Notes under the pieces: model-generated | What the model saw: only the letters and a program-made list of their open reading frames with translations | Database searches by the model: none | What the model was told of the DNA's origin: nothing | Shown here: positions 32,738 through 42,571 of the stretch, piece after piece | How positions within the stretch are numbered: the stretch's first letter is position 1 | Layout of the letters: each line of letters begins with the position of its first letter | Translations under genes and position numbers: made by a program | DNA from: Dacryopinax spathularia | Lineage: Eukaryota; Basidiomycota; Dacrymycetes; Dacrymycetales; Dacrymycetaceae | Direction of reading: 5' to 3' | Assembly (NCBI GenBank): GCA_037974965.1 | Contig: JBBPFI010000007.1 | Span: 558,001-622,000, forward strand | Length of the DNA: 64,000 nucleotides

Positions 32738-34636
32738 ATGGCAGAGGCGGCGGAATCGATCCATGCATACGATACGGACGATCCATTCGGGCGTGTGCTG
32801 CGTGAACAGCGCCGCACAGAGACTTCTGCGCAGCGGAAAGAACGCCTTATGGAAGAGAAACTGGCTGTGCGGCATTCTGCTGAGATAGATGAAACTCTCC
32901 GACATCACAGCGCGCTCTCCGAGAAATCATGCCAAGGAGTGAGGTTGCTCGTGCTCGGTACGTGATGGAGGTTTCGCCACCGACGCGACTGATGTCATTC
33001 ATCAGGGGCACGTGGTAGCGGCAAGTCAACACTATTGAAGCACGCTCAGCTGCTGCATGATCCGAAAGCCGTCGAAACAGGTAAGGATATAGCATCACTC
33101 TCTCAAGCTTTGGCTAACAATTCATCGGCGTAGATCGCCTCGCTTGGAAACAAGTCGTGCATGCTGACCTTCTGATCGGTCTATCTTCAGTCCTTGACCT
33201 CCTTGATGAGCATGTACCTGTACCACCGGAGGAAGAGGTGCCTAACCCGGTTGAGGAACAAGTATCCCAACCCGCCCCAGAAGAGACAATTCCCTCCGAA
33301 ACTGTCGGCCTCGACCGAGATCTCTTTCAGCTCAGGCGTGAGCTCCGCGAAGCAGTTCAGGACTACACCTCGGAATGCAAACGCGACGTGTTGAAACCTG
33401 TGCGACCATACCTGACCATCAAGGACAGCCACGTAGAACTCCGTCATGGATGGCAGAAGCGCCTCGGTGACGCCCAGGAAGCTGCACCCAAAGCCGGTAT
33501 ATTACCGATCATTCGACGATCGGCGTCCCGAGCCAGCACACGGCTTTCGGGCCCAGAAGCCGTGGTCAGCGAGAATGCCGAGAAGATCAGAGCTCTCTGG
33601 AAGCATACAGCCGTTCAGGAGGTCATCGACTCCCATGCACCATTTCTCCCGGTCCAGTCTGCCTTGTAAGTCTATTCCCTTCGGTCAGGTTACCAGAGCA
33701 GTATAGTTATGCATTTCCCAGCTTTGTGAAGCACGTACTGCGGGTGGCTTGCGAAGATTACGTGCCTCGCGATGGTATGGCCACTCCCACTCAGCAAGAG
33801 AGCCTTTGCTGATCGAACCCCTATTCAGAGGACATCCTGCGATGTCGGTATCGCACCTCTGGCATCGAGGAAGTAACCGGTACGTCTCTCGAGCTAACCA
33901 TTTTCTTCTTTGCTAATTAGACCTCCAGTCGACCTCCAAACCGGCAAGCGAAACCCTCAGACATTGACGCTGTACGACGTGAGCGGGACAGCTGGCAAGG
34001 TAGGACTCTCCGTTTTCCTCCTAGTATAACAAGGACCGGCTGAACGCTTCTCAGACCCTCCCGAAGACCGTCGCGCGATGCTTTCACGACGTGCATGCGA
34101 TCCTCTTCCTCTTCGACATTTCCTGCTTTGACCAAATGGACGGAAAACAGAACCGGATGGTCGCTGCACTGGACGACTTCTCCGCCCTGTGCCGGAATCA
34201 CGAGCTACGAAAAGTAAACATCTTCGTTTTGCTCACAAAGGTCGACCTACTGCGGCAGAAGCTGGAGAGCGGTGTGCAGATAAGGGACTATATCACGTAC
34301 GGCTCGAACAGGGCTAATGAGGTCAAGGTCGCCATCACCTGTGCGTACTCCTATTCAAGCTGACTACAGTTCGTGCTGATTCGTATGGGTAGACTTCCAA
34401 GAGCTCATCGGCGCCAAGTTCCAAGCAGCTGCATATGAGTACAGCAAGAAAGGCAGCCAAGCAGCCCGAGCACGGAAATTGGACGTCCGGACCGTCAACT
34501 TACTGGATGACAAGGAGACGCGTCGTGCTCTGCGAGAAGGTATGTTGCGCTACCTGGGTGGTTGAGTGTACGCTTACCGTGTGATGTAGCTCGGGACTAC
34601 GCCGCGCAGAGGGACGTCGTGCAGGCGCTCTGGTGA
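32738..34636 (+). CDS. Divergent heterotrimeric G-protein alpha subunit
   Basis: N-terminus MAEAAESIHAYDTDDPFGRV and a charged helix (RRTETSAQRKERLMEEKLAV). G1/P-loop: RLLVLGARGSGKSTLLKHAQ, split by an intron with a GTACGT donor inside the Gly codon. A helical domain follows, with a Pro/Glu-rich insertion (PVPPEEEVPNPVEEQVSQ). Switch I: EDILRCRYRTSGIEE. Switch II: TLTLYDVSGTAGK, then TLPKTVARCFHDVHAILFLF, DISCFDQMDGKQNRMVAALD and FVLLTKVDLLRQKLE (NKxD position). It ends VNLLDDKETRRALREA and DVVQALW. Against canonical G-alpha, DVGGQ reads DVSGT, so the GTPase glutamine is replaced by Thr. NKxD reads TKVD, and the TCAT guanine-binding motif is not visible. Known family role: coupling receptors to cAMP or MAPK effectors at the plasma membrane. 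The N-terminal MGxxxS myristoylation signal is also absent. Basidiomycetes commonly hold such divergent paralogues. Six or so introns. Confidence 0.85.
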
Positions 34637-35486
34637 TTGTCGGCCACAGACCCAATCTATCGTCCTCTTCTTCGCTCGTGCGCACCTCTCAATCGGTACA
34701 CACCGGGGACGCCATCTGCAATCACACCATGGGGTCATCCACATTCGCCCTATCCCTGCAGTACTCTCATTCGCAAGCAGGACGAGGCATCCGAGAAAAT
34801 ACAAGGAAAACGGGATCGTCGCTTTTTGCCGCTTGTCGTTCGCCCTTCAGACGCGGCCGGATCACGGCATCTTCCTTGCCATCTCGGTCCGTTCTATCTC
34901 ACTCCGTTCTGGACGGCCTTATCGCACAGGACAAGACCATCTCGAGCCATATACCGCCGATCTTCCGATACACACCGATCTCACCCTATCCGCCGCACCC
35001 GCAATATACCGACCAAAACACCAACTTACGAAAGAGAACCTTAGAACCTTCCACCGTCCGAAATCCAAGATCTAAGCTCTTGTCATACCCATTCTCACTC
35101 CATTCCCATCCGCTCTACAGGACCCCTTCATACCCTCCCACAAGCTTGCATACGTTCTGTTGTATTATACGTGCTCGAGCGTACTCGGTATAAATTGCTG
35201 CATTCCTAGTTCCGTACAAATGAAACGTCTGGTGCGCACTGACTTCACGACCGTAGCATTCAACAAGCGGCGAATGAGTACACGATAAGTCTCGTAGAAT
35301 TACATCTTACATCTCTCCTTCTTGAACAAAATCGTACACACACGCCGCCCACCCTCAAGTGACCCCCACCCGTCTGCATGTCCCACAAATCATCCTTCAC
35401 TGCATGCACACTGCAAGTTCCCGCACAGAGATCCTACGCCCTCTTCCTGCTTTGCGCTTCGTGCTTCGTGCTTCGGGTCTGTGCGC
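34637..35486. other. Convergent intergenic region, G-alpha / spartin-like
   Basis: Contains the 3' ends of both genes. The open frame at 34633-35193 (plus) is Ser/His/Pro-rich, has no recognisable domain and starts inside the G-alpha stop region, so it is not called. Confidence 0.45.
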
Positions 35487-37352
35487 TCAGTCCAGTCCTT
35501 CAATCTCATCCAGGCCGTTCAGGTTGTCCAGCCTGCCTTTCACACCTTGGTCCGAGCTCATCGATCGTTCATACGAGGGTGGGGCATCTGCATGCACTCG
35601 TTCCTCACTCGGCCTGCCATGCGTCTCCTGCTGATTCTCCTTCTCCTTCTCCTTACTCTTCTCCCCTTCCCCGTCGCGTCCCTTCCCCCGACCTTTCTCG
35701 TCCGACCAAGTCGAGCTTGCGCTCCCTCCTCCTCCCACAGGCAGCTTCGTCAGATCCTCATCCCCCTCCACCCCCTTAAGCGCCTCCCGCACGACCTCCC
35801 CCTCCCTCCCCTCCGCGCCCGCGCCCAGCCGGCCACCCGCAACAGCCTCCTCCTCCAACCTAACCCTCCTCCCATCCTCCCGCCTCATCGTAACCTTCAC
35901 CGCCCTCACCCCCGCCCTCTTCAGCAGCGCCCGATGCGTGACTCCGCGCGCATCAACATACACAACTCCCACATTCCTCACTGTCTCCCCTACCGTCCGG
36001 GTCGCTTCGCCTACGTCGGACCCATACCGGTGTTCTAAGGAGCGGGAAAGAGAGTCGGTCGTACTGTCTATCAAGTGCGCGCCGGAGGACTCTAGGGTGG
36101 TGAGGAGCATATCGGCTCCTTGCAGTACTTTGCCCGCTAGTCGGCCGCCGATGCGGGTCGCTTCCCTCCACGCTGTTTTGGGGGGTGGAGGGGCGGAAGG
36201 GTCAGGTGGGGGGCGGAGGGAGGAGGCGGCCGTGCCGGCTTTGTCGATCGCTCTGTCTATAAACCGGTGCACTACTCCGGTCGTTTTGGCTGTTACGCGT
36301 ACTGCGCTCCCCGACACCTGGTGGACGCGCTCGACTGCCTCCCTTGCTTGGGGGGAGAGCTTCGTAGGCCCCTTAGGGTCAGGAGGGACATGGGAGACAT
36401 ACAGCTGAGCCGCATACCCTATCCCCCCAGCAAGGGCATTCGTAGCCCCCTGAATAGCCCTCGAAAGAAGTGTCGCCCCCCTCATGATAAGCTCGAACTC
36501 TTCCTCCGTCTCTGCCGGGCGGACTTCAGTCACTTGCTCCTCTTGTTCTTGTTTGCCCAGAGGACCCGAGGGAGTCCCAGGGGGTGGGGAAGAGGGGAGG
36601 GTGACTACTACGGGGCCTTGGGGGTCGGCGCTGCTGAATTCTGGGGCTTCGGTTAGGTGAAGGTGGGGGGTGTCGACTTCCCCGAGGACGGCGCCGGAGT
36701 CTTCGTCCACTACGAGCAGTTGAGATCTCGCGTTCGGTGGTATGTCATACGCGGGTGGTTCGCCCCTCTCTTCCCCTGCGGCTGCTCCTGTGCTGGTTGG
36801 GTTGGAGGGAGGCGAGTAAGGCTGGAGGGAAGCGTAGTCCCGCAGAAGGAGCTGGAACGTCTCTTGGTCCAAGGCGTCTTGCTCCGTCATAGGCTCTCCA
36901 AATCCCACGCTGAGCGGAGGCTCAGTAGCGGGGAAATGGAAAGTTCGGGCGTTGGCATCGTACTGCACTGTAGAGCCGGGGAGGATGGGTATATCTTGTT
37001 CATGTGCCGGGGGCTTTGAGGGTGCGTCGAAGGACATGAGGTCACCCGAAGGAGGGGGAGGACCGAGTCGCAGGAGAAGGAGGTTCTCGCGCTCGGGTTC
37101 GGGCTGCTTGACTGGTGTACTCGTTCCGGGTCGGGGTGGCAGCGGGGGTGGGAGAGGAGTGGAGGAGGGGGTGGGGTAGGCGACGCATATAACGTCCAGC
37201 GAGCGAGGTGTCGGTTCAGGTGAAGTGGGTGAGAAGGGATCTTGTGAGGTTGGTGGTTGGGAGGAGGTGGGTAGGGATGGTGGTGAGAGGGTGATGTATG
37301 CTTGTGGGAGGGAGAGGAGGAGGAATTCTTCGGGTTGGACGTTGAGCTGCAT
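35487..37352 (-). CDS. Spartin/senescence-domain protein
   Basis: Single exon, 621 codons, starting MQLNVQPEEFLLLSLPQAYI. The N-terminal half is Pro/Ser-rich with a plausible membrane-protein or PH-like binding portion (DIPILPGSTVQYDANARTFH; FQLLLRDYASLQPYSPPS; RSQLLVVDEDSGAVLGEVDT). The C-terminal half is a senescence/spartin-associated domain: EFELIMRGATLLSRAIQGAT, NALAGGIGYAAQLYV, LSPQAREAVERVHQVSGSAV, RVTAKTTGVVHRFIDRAIDK and GRLAGKVLQGADMLLTTLES, then THRALLKRAGVRAVKVTMRR. Proteins with this domain (spartin in animals, ERD7 in plants) associate with lipid droplets and membranes; the fungal role is little known. The C-terminal 100 residues are charged and Gly-rich. The length and domain order match fungal members. 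Confidence 0.85.
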   Translation of the reverse strand: MQLNVQPEEFLLLSLPQAYITLSPPSLPTSSQPPTSQDPFSPTSPEPTPRSLDVICVAYPTPSSTPLPPPLPPRPGTSTPVKQPEPERENLLLLRLGPPPPSGDLMSFDAPSKPPAHEQDIPILPGSTVQYDANARTFHFPATEPPLSVGFGEPMTEQDALDQETFQLLLRDYASLQPYSPPSNPTSTGAAAGEERGEPPAYDIPPNARSQLLVVDEDSGAVLGEVDTPHLHLTEAPEFSSADPQGPVVVTLPSSPPPGTPSGPLGKQEQEEQVTEVRPAETEEEFELIMRGATLLSRAIQGATNALAGGIGYAAQLYVSHVPPDPKGPTKLSPQAREAVERVHQVSGSAVRVTAKTTGVVHRFIDRAIDKAGTAASSLRPPPDPSAPPPPKTAWREATRIGGRLAGKVLQGADMLLTTLESSGAHLIDSTTDSLSRSLEHRYGSDVGEATRTVGETVRNVGVVYVDARGVTHRALLKRAGVRAVKVTMRREDGRRVRLEEEAVAGGRLGAGAEGREGEVVREALKGVEGDEDLTKLPVGGGGSASSTWSDEKGRGKGRDGEGEKSKEKEKENQQETHGRPSEERVHADAPPSYERSMSSDQGVKGRLDNLNGLDEIEGLD

Positions 37353-38371
37353 CCTATATGCGCTTGCCCACTACAGAATGCTGATGCTGATAATGGTCGA
37401 CTCGCTGGTTGAAGGTAGGAGGAGCTTGAAGCCTGGACAGAAACGAGTGCTTTGTATGTCGTTACCGAGGAAGGGGAGAGGGCGGCTGGTCGAGCGGCGT
37501 CGATGTCCTTCACCAACTCCCAATTCCAGACGAACGGCTGATCCAGCGCTGCAGTGCTCCAGGTTACTCGCTAGTCGCGTCCTCAACTAGAGCCCAGAGC
37601 AGAACAGTATGAAGCAGAGTCAAGCCGAGTAGTCAAGAATAGCCCAGCCAGTTCACTTTATCCACACCCACTTCGTAATTCATGACCCAGCATCTCCCCC
37701 CAGGCACCGGCCCACCAATCGCGCGTGACATCATCCAAAGCTCGGCGCGCATTCGGCCGGATTTTGGCAGCACCGCCACCCGGACGAAAGGACGCCCCCC
37801 TTCCGGATGAGGTTAGGGATCCCGGTTTTTGACTCTTTCTGGCTTGGACTGAGGGGAGCAAGAAGGGAGGAGGCTTCTGACCGCTCGTACTCGCGATTGA
37901 ACGAACAACGACATCAGACGACGTGCCGAGGTTTCTGGAAAGAGGGCTTGACTCATCTTCTCTCTCGTCTGGGTCGACTGGGCCATCAAGACTTTCCACC
38001 GGCTGTTGGGAGTAGCAAGGAGGAGTCGGACGACCGATAACACCAAGCATACACCCTGAGCTTGGACAAGCGCTCGGATTTGCCACATCCCGGATTTGCA
38101 TTTCTCCACCCATTCCAAGGCTTCAAGCCTGCAGTCGAGCCTACTATCGGGGGAATACCGTCACCAATCGCCGGTCAATACCATTCCTCTGGGTTGTGCG
38201 GCGGTGAGATCGGCGAATCCCAACGCGGGCGAGAGTTCGAGCGGTGGGAGCGATAGCGGGCGGCCTCGACGCTTCCTCCTCATCGGTCCTCGTCCTAGGC
38301 GCCTTCGACTCCTCGACCTCCTCGACCACCGTCGCTCTCCTCAAGTAACCCAAGAAGCTAAACGACGAACG
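37353..38371. promoter_or_regulatory. Divergent promoter region, spartin-like / GTR2
   Basis: About 1 kb between divergent starts. The GTR2 frame is open upstream to 38096, but that extension (Arg/Ser-rich) has no family similarity. A minus ORF at 37658-38113 is also open without features. No specific regulatory motif recognised. Confidence 0.4.
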
Positions 38372-40279
38372 ATGTTCCTCTGGCGCAAAGCGTTCGGCAC
38401 GTCCTCATCCTCTTCCTCCCAACCGACCAACCCCGCCACCGCACCCCAACCTCCCACAACGTCCTCAAACCCCACCGACCCCTCCGCCTCCCTGCCAAAC
38501 TCCAACTCCAACTCCAACGCCAACGCCCAACCTGCACCCCCGCCTCTGACAGACCCATGGCGCAAGCGAATCCTTATGATGGGCCTGCGCCGAGCCGGGA
38601 AGACGAGTATTAGGGAAGTGGTCTTCCACCGTCTTCCCCCCAAGCAGGCGTTCTTCGTCGACACTACTCAGACAGTGATAAAAGAAGACGTCGAGTGCGT
38701 CCGGTCCCCCCCCCCCCCCTCCCCTCGTCCCTCTCCAGGTAACATCTGCTGATCAAACGATACGGCAGGTTCTGGGTCCCCCTCCAACTCTGGGAGATCC
38801 CAGGCTCCCTCTCCCTCGACGCGCTCGCCCCCCTCGGCGCTCACTTATCTCATTTCTCTTCTCTCATATGGGTCATCGACGCCGCGGACGACTATACCGA
38901 GTCGCTCCGCGCTCTCCTGCGCACTCTGATCTCCATCTCCACCCTCACCACCACCAGCACCACCTCCTCCTCCGGCCACCCCGGCTCGGGCTCGGGCTCA
39001 GGCTCCGCATTCGCCTCTCCCGCTCCCCTGGCAATAGACGTCTTCGCCCACAAGTCCGACGCATGGGACGACTACTACCGGCAAGACGCCTACCGGCAGA
39101 TCCAAGACCGCACTCTCTCCGAACTCGAGGACCATCCGAGTGCAGCCGTGCAGGAAATGGCGGAACGCATTCAGTTCCATTTGACGAGCGTGTATGATCA
39201 TACGGTTTTCGAGGCGATGAGTAGGGTCGTGCAGAGGTTTGTGCCGATGGTGGGGTTTTTGGAGCAGACGTTGAATTATTGGAGTCAGGTGCGTGTCTGG
39301 TCCTGTCTCTCTCTCTCTCTTACTTTCTCTCTCTCTCTTCTCTCTCCCTCTTCTCTCTTCCCCACATCTTGTCCATCTCCCTGAGCTCTTCCTACCCTCT
39401 CCTGGGTCGGCCTTGCTGTGCGTAATACCTTGAATGGGCTCGCTAACGCTCCCCCCGCAGACACTCGACATCCCAAAATGTTTCCTATTCGACGTCCCCT
39501 CCCGGCTCTACATCTCCACCGACACGTCTCCAGTCGACGCACCGTCACACGAGATCTGCTGCACCTATATCGAGAACATTGAGGCTGTTGCCGGGTTGTT
39601 TCAGTGCGTCCCTCCTTCCTTCCGCCCCTCTCGTCCCACCATCCTCACTTTCCTTCCTCCAACTCCTCCCGCTCTCTTCCTCCGGCGTCCTCCCCTTCTC
39701 CTACTGCATGCTGTTCGGTGAGCTGACATCAAAGCTAGCATGCTCGAGCGCAGAAAACCGAACAAAGTACACACAAACGGCAGTGCCAACGGAGGAGTCA
39801 AAGGAAAGGGTAGGAAAGTGACATACCGAGCGACCTGCAGCGCAAAGATCGCGCAAGATCAGACCGTGGCATATTGGCAGATCTCCGAGTCCGTCCCCTC
39901 CCTTCCACTACTGCCATCTCCTCACTGACGTTTCCTCGCTCTCCTCGCATTCGCTATCGCTCTCTCGCACAGACGACTCGCCCTCGTCGCCCTGGTTCAG
40001 ACACACATGTTCGACGACCACCGCGGTGCAATAGAGATGAACGTCAAGTCCCTACGTGATGCAATGCTCCGACTCGAGGCCATAGAAGAGCGGAAACGTC
40101 ATCCTCCTGCACCTGCTTCTTCCTCTACAGCTGGGGCTGGGGCTGGGGCTGTCTCCCGCGGCGCTGCGGGGACGGGGACGACGGGGCAGGAGTCGTTGAG
40201 GTCTGGAACGAGCAGTCTGAGGACGCCGAGTGTTCATTCCCCTAGCGGAGGTCGAGGGAAATCGGCGAATGGAGGCTAA
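38372..40279 (+). CDS. GTR2: Rag-type GTPase Gtr2 (RagC/D homologue)
   Basis: After a Ser/Asn/Pro-rich N-terminal tail (MFLWRKAFGTSSSSSSQPTN) the G domain begins DPWRKRILMMGLRRAGKTSI, REVVFHRLPPKQAFFVDTT, then after a C-run intron RFWVPLQLWEIPGSLSLDAL, SSLIWVIDAADDYTESLRAL and DVFAHKSDAWDD. The roadblock-like C-terminal half follows: IQFHLTSVYDHTVFEAMSRV, VQRFVPMVGFLEQTLNYWSQ, TLDIPKCFLFDVPSRLYIST, DTSPVDAPSHEICCTYIENI, RLALVALVQTHMFDDHRGAI, ending ANGG. These blocks track RagC closely. Gtr2 pairs with Gtr1 on the vacuole to signal amino acids to TORC1. A Ser/Thr/Gly-rich insertion (TTTSTTSSSGHPGSGSGSGS) sits between IDAADDY..ISIST and the HK(S)D motif. Four introns or more; the start at 38372 is favoured over the upstream in-frame ATG at 38096. 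Confidence 0.9.
38706..38719 (+). repeat. Poly-C run in a GTR2 intron
   Basis: Fourteen consecutive C residues just inside the intron after the IKEDVE exon; likely unstable in length and a possible sequencing weak point. Confidence 0.8.
39302..39362 (+). repeat. (CT)n-rich tract in a GTR2 intron
   Basis: Dense ctctctct/cttctctc runs between the NYWSQ donor and the following acceptor near 39461. Confidence 0.8.
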
Positions 40280-40865
40280 CTTCCCCTAGTTATCCTTCGT
40301 TCGCTGCTCTTGCGCTCGCTCAAGGTATATCTCTTTCATGTATATATCCAGCCTTATGATCTCCCTCTCCCTCTCCTTTCGTACTTCGCTGCTTCATTAT
40401 CTTACCCTTACCCTTACCCTTTTCTTCCCCTTCACATCCAATTTCGGCTCAGTAAAAGGTTCGTAGGACTCGTATACGCAAGAGTATAATCCCCTGTATG
40501 CGGTTTCGTGTATGTACTTCTCTTCCTGTGAGTTGGTGGTTGTGCGGTTGTGGTTGTGTGGTTGTTGTTTGAGGTGGGAGGCGTGGGTTAGGTACTGAAT
40601 GTTCGGTTACGCCTTTTCCTGCTTCCTCCTTGGGGAGCAGGAAGGTTGAGAATAATATGTATTGTGCTGTATTCCTTGGGCTCGAGGTCTATGCCAGAAC
40701 TCCAGAAACGCGAAGTGTTGGGAGCAACCAGCCATGTCGCGTCAATGCGATATAATACCCAGGAGAGGTGCTCAAATAAATACACCAAAGCGTTCTACCA
40801 AACAGTCCATGTCCCACTCCCCCACTCCCCACATCCCCACCGCCCGCCTAGCTCCCACCGCCCGC
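40280..40865. terminator. Convergent 3' region, GTR2 / unrecognised membrane protein
   Basis: About 590 bp that must hold both transcript ends. It includes T-rich and TG-rich stretches (for example around 40500-40580) and three copies of ttaccc near 40403. No ORF of interest. Confidence 0.4.
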
Positions 40866-40874
40866 CTAGCTCCC
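40839..40874. repeat. 18-bp perfect tandem duplication spanning a stop codon
   Basis: The unit accgcccgcctagctccc occurs twice in a row. The second copy contains the minus-strand TAG stop of the neighbouring gene (40866-40868). Confidence 0.85.
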
Positions 40875-42065
40875 ACTCCGAATCCGCTTAACAGTGCTCC
40901 TCAACACAGCCCTCCCAAACGTCCTATGCATCCCCCTCACCCACTGGGGAATAACCCGCCTATCCCCCCTCCCGAGCGTATCATATATATGCACACTCGT
41001 AAACGTCAATTTCACCATCTCCTCCCCCTTCACCTCCTCCCCTGGCTTCTCATCCTTTGGAATATCCCCTCCCGGCGCCTCCGTTGCCGCCTCGCCCCCG
41101 GGAGGAGAGACATCAACATGCTCCACCAACAACTCATGCCAACCCCCCTTCATCAGCCTCCACGGATATCCCCAGTCCGCCAGGGAATCAAAGAACCCCA
41201 CAACCCGGTCAGGCATGCGCCAGTAAAGGACCGTATTGGCCCATCCGTACTCGTACTTCCTGCCGCCGCCGTGCGTTGGGCTCCCCTCACCACCAGCGCT
41301 ACCACCGCCGCCGCTGAGGAAGAAGTCTGCCGAGTACGGGGGTAGGGCGCTGGGCGGTCTCTGATCAGAGGGGAGGGAAGAGGCCCATTTGGCCAATCTC
41401 GGTTCTGCCCCGCGTGGGTTGAGCGAAGGTAGACCGCCCCTCCGGAGCGAAGCGTCCGCCGAATCCCAAACACGCATCACCCCTCTCACCAGCTCCATCC
41501 CGGGCTCGAACTGCCCTTTCGCGGCTGTTCCGCCGGCGCCAGCGATGGAGAGGGAGTCGAGTGGAGGGGAGGAAGTGAGTTTCCGTTCGAGGGACATTAG
41601 GCCGCTCGTTATGAATGCGTGGACGAACCCTGCGTTGAGCCTTATTCGGGCTGGGGCGGCGGGGGTGGGGGAGAGAGTGGGGGAGAGGTTGTTCCGGGTG
41701 ATGTACGCTTCTAGGTCTGAGCGGGGGATGATTGCTTGATGCTACAAGTCTGGTCAGCTCGCGATTGCCACCACAGACAAATGAACAGAGAAGGCAGAAC
41801 AAAGACGTACAACATCGTAATAAGCAGCCCACAACCTCCCCTCCCCCTCTCCCTCCTTCCCCTCACCCCTGCTCTCTCCAAAAGCCCTCAACCCACCCCT
41901 CCTACTCTCCTCCACTATCCGGCGCGTGAAGCTCCTCTCTGGCAGCCGCTCGACCGGTATCTCGGGATATTCGCTCGCTAGTTTCTTGGATGCGAATGTG
42001 TACATTAGTGCGCCTGCGAAGGGGAGGGGGGAGAGGAGGAGGATGGGGCGCGTGAAGCGGGACAT
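40866..42065 (-). CDS. Unrecognised protein with N-terminal membrane anchor
   Basis: Two exons with one intron near 41740-41810. The N-terminus MSRFTRPILLLSPLPFAGAL with MYTFASKKL looks like a short membrane anchor or an organelle-targeting sequence. The rest has blocks with a conserved feel: LEAYITRNNLSPTLS, RIRLNAGFVHAFITSGLMSL, GMELVRGVMRVWDSADASLR, YGWANTVLYWRMPDRVVGFF, DSLADWGYPWRLMKGGWHEL, VKLTFTSVHIYDTLGRGDRR and VIPQWVRGMHRTFGRAVLRS. A Gly/Ser-rich loop and a Glu/Lys/Pro-rich loop separate them. I do not recognise the family. The clear reading frame, the intron and the coherent C-terminus make it a real gene. A mitochondrial or ER membrane location is inferred only from the first 25 residues. 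Confidence 0.75.
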
Positions 42066-42493
42066 CTTGCCGCGTTTGCTCTCTACTCTCTACTCTCTAG
42101 TTTGCTCGAAGAGCTGTCGCTGAGAGGGAAAGGTAGAGGTAGGCACGACGTAGACGCGCAGGACTGGCAACGCTTCAACACGCACGAGCGCCTACCGTTC
42201 ATAAATTCCCCGAAATGATCGGCTCCTGCCCGATCACCGAATGCCAAAACTGTATAATCACGTGACCACTTTCCTCTTGGCACGAGCAAAGCCCTCGGAT
42301 GCCATTGCTGAAGGCGGTAATGTCGTGTTCTGCCATTGCACTGGCACATGAACCTATCCTGCCATCGGGCCCCACATGGCCCGCATGTTATCGCCTGCTT
42401 ATGGTAGTTATCCTATGATTGTGAAATGTATTTATTGATTAAAAACAAATAAGTCTGATAGTGTGATCAATATTCGAAGTGGAATCAGCAGGT

Positions 42494-42513
42494 GCAAGTA
42501 ATTTTATACTTGC
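42494..42513. repeat. 7-bp inverted repeat
   Basis: gcaagta and tacttgc flank a six-base loop (atttta) inside the AT-rich island. Confidence 0.7.
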
Positions 42514-42537
42514 TTAACATGTTTTTAAAAAAAAACT

Positions 42538-42571
42538 AATTTTGATTTTATGATCATTAGAAAATCAAATT
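42538..42571. repeat. Near-perfect inverted repeat in the AT-rich island
   Basis: aattttgatttt and aaaatcaaatt form arms of 11-12 bases around an 11-base centre that itself contains the palindrome tgatca. One base is missing in the right arm. Confidence 0.75.

Noticed and set aside
34633-35193. 186-codon plus-strand ORF after the G-alpha gene
   Set aside because: It has Ser/Pro/His-rich composition, overlaps the G-alpha stop region and has no homologue I recognise; likely 3' UTR and spacer.
36887-37516. 209-codon second frame at the 5' end of the spartin-like gene
   Set aside because: An overlapping alternative frame, Ser/Pro/His-rich, without domains; the 621-codon frame carries the senescence domain.
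40400-40422. Telomere-like repeats (three ttaccc units)
   Set aside because: The unit is TTACCC/GGGTAA, not the fungal telomere unit TTAGGG/CCCTAA, there are only three copies, and the site is in a gene-rich 3' region.
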